Below are positions 63,501 to 64,000 of a DNA stretch of 64,000 bases, in pieces. The notes beneath the pieces were generated by a model. The model saw only the letters and a list, made by a program, of their open reading frames with translations, had not been told where the DNA came from and made no database searches. The number at the start of each line of letters is the position of its first letter. The first letter of the stretch is position 1. Made by a program: the position numbers and the translations under genes. Origin of the DNA: Acridotheres tristis (Eukaryota; Chordata; Aves; Passeriformes; Sturnidae); contig CM072888.1 of assembly GCA_037013685.1 (NCBI GenBank), positions 11,947,034 to 12,011,033 on the forward strand, in the 5' to 3' direction.

Positions 63501-64000
63501 CTCTTCTATTTATCACATTCAGTGGCTGCAGCTGCTGACATTCAGCATTTCACACAAACCTTTGAAAAACAACGTAGGAGCTTAATTTTCACAAGCAAGA
63601 TCAAGAACTACACAAGGGTGCAGTGATTTAAGTGATTGACTAACACTATCTCTTTTGTCCCTAGCTGTCTCCCAAGAAGACCTGGGAAGGGTTCATTGGA
63701 GGCTTCTTTTCCACTGTTGTATTTGGATTTATTGTAAGTAACCACAGGACATTCATAAAACCAAAGAATGCTTGTGTTTGGAAGGGATCTTTAAGATCAT
63801 CTCGTTACAATCCCCCTGCCATGGACAGGAACACCTTTCACTGTCCTAGATTGCTCAGAGCCCATCTTAACCTGGTCTTGAACACTTCCAGGCATGGGAA
63901 TTTCCCTGTATAGATTCAGTCTTTGTATTTTTACTTGAAATAACCAAATGTATCACTAATTTCATATCAAACTCCTGAAAGCCTCAGAGTTAGGGTGTTT
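42496..64000 (+). CDS. CDS1: CDP-diacylglycerol synthase 1 (phosphatidate cytidylyltransferase), 5' nine exons, cut by window edge
   Basis: Nine exons joined by GT/AG introns keep one frame for 283 codons; the family is about 460 residues. The enzyme makes CDP-diacylglycerol from phosphatidic acid and CTP in the ER membrane, feeding phosphatidylinositol resynthesis. Residues 1-29 are a basic/acidic low-complexity start, then [10 protein letters not shown] and [21 protein letters not shown] (72-80) leads into the first membrane segment (80-103). Later come [19 protein letters not shown], the [13 protein letters not shown] segment, [61 protein letters not shown] and [12 protein letters not shown]. 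The HGG..DR catalytic signature lies in later exons outside the window. Details such as [19 protein letters not shown] and [15 protein letters not shown] favour CDS1 over CDS2, as does the NKX6-1 neighbour. Confidence 0.97.
42583..50369 (+). other. CDS1: CDS1 intron 1
   Basis: 7,787 bp with a GTGAGG donor and a TTGTGATAG acceptor. It holds the tail of the CpG island, a solo LTR (separate entry) and otherwise unique AT-rich DNA with a T run near 47,563-47,579. No exon similarity was recognised inside it. Confidence 0.85.
42892..43400 (-). mobile_element. solo LTR of an avian endogenous retrovirus, antisense to CDS1
   Basis: The sequence matches a very common avian LTR type from memory. The plus strand begins GTAGCCCCAGCCGGCTGCTGA (from about 42,896) and ends near ACTCTATCCCAGATGAAACTG. 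Between them are the characteristic CAGTGTGTTATCAACATTATT and CTAAATCCAAAACACAGC words. The LTR sense strand is minus, starting TG and ending CA, with an ATTAAA-like signal near 43,022-43,027. The usual TATA segment seems lost near 43,140-43,170. No internal retroviral genes and no clear target duplication were seen. Exact family is uncertain. Confidence 0.72.
50370..50497 (+). CDS. CDS1: CDS1 coding exon 2
   Basis: 128 bases, from [20 protein letters not shown] to ALSGLSA plus two bases of Arg72. Acceptor GATAG and donor AG|GTACAG. This is the cytosolic N-terminal region, rich in acidic and Ser residues. Confidence 0.95.
50498..53503 (+). other. CDS1: CDS1 intron 2
   Basis: 3,006 bp with a GTACAG donor and a T-rich tract before TTTAATAG. 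It carries one CR1 3' fragment (separate entry). No other exon was seen. Confidence 0.85.
52532..52837 (+). mobile_element. CR1 LINE 3' fragment with an internal duplication
   Basis: A truncated CR1 3' end in sense orientation, with ATCCCTGGAGGTGTTTAAAAG, GACTTGATGATCTTAG and the terminal ATGATTCTATGATTCTGTA. TTTAATTTAGGAAAAAGGT occurs twice (52596-52614 and 52638-52656), a 42-bp duplication not usual in the family. Confidence 0.88.
53504..53600 (+). CDS. CDS1: CDS1 coding exon 3 (first membrane helix)
   Basis: 97 bases completing Arg72 and encoding [19 protein letters not shown] to MLMLL. Acceptor TTAATAG and donor CTG|GTAAGT. Confidence 0.96.
53601..56748 (+). other. CDS1: CDS1 intron 3
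   Basis: 3,148 bp with a GTAAGT donor and a TATTTTAG acceptor. It holds an internally deleted CR1 (separate entry). The 85-codon frame starting at 53,544 is read-through from exon 3. Confidence 0.85.
54489..55090 (-). mobile_element. CR1 LINE, antisense, internally deleted or two adjacent fragments
   Basis: The left part (about 54,489-54,770) is the reverse complement of the CR1 3' region. The right part (about 54,815-55,090) is antisense to the CR1 open-frame segment between endonuclease and reverse transcriptase; the minus strand reads [20 protein letters not shown]. The region between these segments in a full CR1 is missing. Confidence 0.82.
56749..56846 (+). CDS. CDS1: CDS1 coding exon 4
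   Basis: 98 bases encoding [20 protein letters not shown] to FRSLS plus two bases of Trp137. Acceptor TTTTAG and donor CTG|GTGAGT. It has the family-invariant YHSYDLPWF. Confidence 0.96.
56847..57145 (+). other. CDS1: CDS1 intron 4
   Basis: 299 bp with a GTGAGT donor and a CATATTTCAG acceptor. No other feature was seen. Confidence 0.9.
57146..57285 (+). CDS. CDS1: CDS1 coding exon 5
   Basis: 140 bases encoding [19 protein letters not shown] to FALYLT plus one base of Gly184. Donor ACAG|GTAAGT. It contains membrane helix [10 protein letters not shown] and the start of the next. Confidence 0.96.
57286..58750 (+). other. CDS1: CDS1 intron 5
   Basis: 1,465 bp with a GTAAGT donor and a TTTTGCAG acceptor. 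No repeat family or exon was seen; T-rich runs lie near 58,000-58,018. Confidence 0.85.
58751..58809 (+). CDS. CDS1: CDS1 coding exon 6
   Basis: 59 bases encoding [20 protein letters not shown]. The donor is ATG|GTGTGT, weaker than the others but GT. The frame continuing past it is intron read-through. Confidence 0.95.
58810..61148 (+). other. CDS1: CDS1 intron 6
   Basis: 2,339 bp with a GTGTGT donor and a TTGTTAACAG acceptor. It contains a short CR1 3' fragment (separate entry) and a GATGATGATGATGATT patch near 58,978. Confidence 0.85.
60083..60241 (+). mobile_element. CR1 LINE 3' fragment
   Basis: Short truncated CR1 tail in sense orientation, with GTGTCCAAAGCCAGGCTGGA, TCTTTAAGGTCCTTTCCAAC and a terminal CATGATTCTG. 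Confidence 0.88.
61149..61231 (+). CDS. CDS1: CDS1 coding exon 7
   Basis: 83 bases encoding [20 protein letters not shown] to EGMI plus two bases of Trp231. Donor CTG|GTAAGG. Confidence 0.96.
61232..62699 (+). other. CDS1: CDS1 intron 7
   Basis: 1,468 bp with a GTAAGG donor and a TTTCTCTAG acceptor. No named repeat or embedded gene was seen. Confidence 0.85.
62700..62787 (+). CDS. CDS1: CDS1 coding exon 8
   Basis: 88 bases completing Trp231 and encoding [20 protein letters not shown] to RTPLIK. Donor AAG|GTAGGT. It has the conserved ND..AY..G...G.TP membrane motif of the cytidylyltransferase family. Confidence 0.96.
62788..63664 (+). other. CDS1: CDS1 intron 8
   Basis: 877 bp with a GTAGGT donor and a TTGTCCCTAG acceptor. 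No other feature was recognised. Confidence 0.85.
63665..63733 (+). CDS. CDS1: CDS1 coding exon 9
   Basis: 69 bases encoding [20 protein letters not shown] to GFI. Donor [17 protein letters not shown] is invariant in eukaryotic CDP-DAG synthases. Remaining exons lie past the window. Confidence 0.96.
63755..63902 (-). mobile_element. CR1 LINE 3' fragment, antisense, just past CDS1 exon 9
   Basis: Reverse complement of a CR1 tail: GGAAGGGATCTTTAAGATCA, CCCCCTGCCATGGACAGGAA and GGTCTTGAACACTTCCAGG are hallmark segments. It begins about 20 bp after the exon 9 donor. The intron continues past the window edge. Confidence 0.88.

Overview
The window reads as vertebrate nuclear DNA, most likely from a bird and probably a songbird. 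The support is several CR1-type LINE fragments ending in the avian ATTCT-like tail, one solo LTR of a familiar avian endogenous-retrovirus type, compact GC-rich promoters, and two intron-containing genes whose neighbourhood (NKX6-1 beside CDS1) is the one known from amniotes. There are no bacterial genes, operons, CRISPR arrays or phage modules. Most open frames are chance frames in GC-rich or low-complexity DNA.

Layout. Positions 1 to about 17,900 are a gene desert on the 3' side of NKX6-1. It holds one degraded CR1 (about 9,540-11,203), AT microsatellites near 14.4-14.8 kb, and AT-rich blocks full of homeodomain cores that look like conserved non-coding elements. From about 17,900 to 30,300 lies a CpG-rich domain centred on NKX6-1, which is on the minus strand. 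Its three coding exons (26654-26045, 25417-25245, 24312-24061) join with canonical GT/AG sites into a 344-residue homeodomain repressor. Just upstream of its GC-box promoter is an unusual pyrimidine-rich tract of about 800 bp (27,240-28,060) with a long TTTC microsatellite. From 30,300 to 41,900 is intergenic DNA with further candidate enhancers and one isolated CpG islet.

From 42,496 to the right edge is the 5' part of CDS1 on the plus strand. CDS1 is CDP-diacylglycerol synthase 1, an ER membrane enzyme of phosphoinositide resynthesis. Nine coding exons were placed to the base. They give 283 residues in one continuous frame, and the C-terminal third lies beyond the window. Its introns hold a solo LTR in antisense orientation and four CR1 insertions.

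The two genes are divergent (head to head), with about 15.8 kb between start codons. They share no pathway: one is a neural tube and beta-cell transcription factor, the other a broadly used lipid enzyme. No new biological system was found. The most notable items are the promoter-proximal pyrimidine tract, a perfect 20-bp homeodomain-like palindrome at 2620-2639, and the candidate regulatory blocks around NKX6-1.
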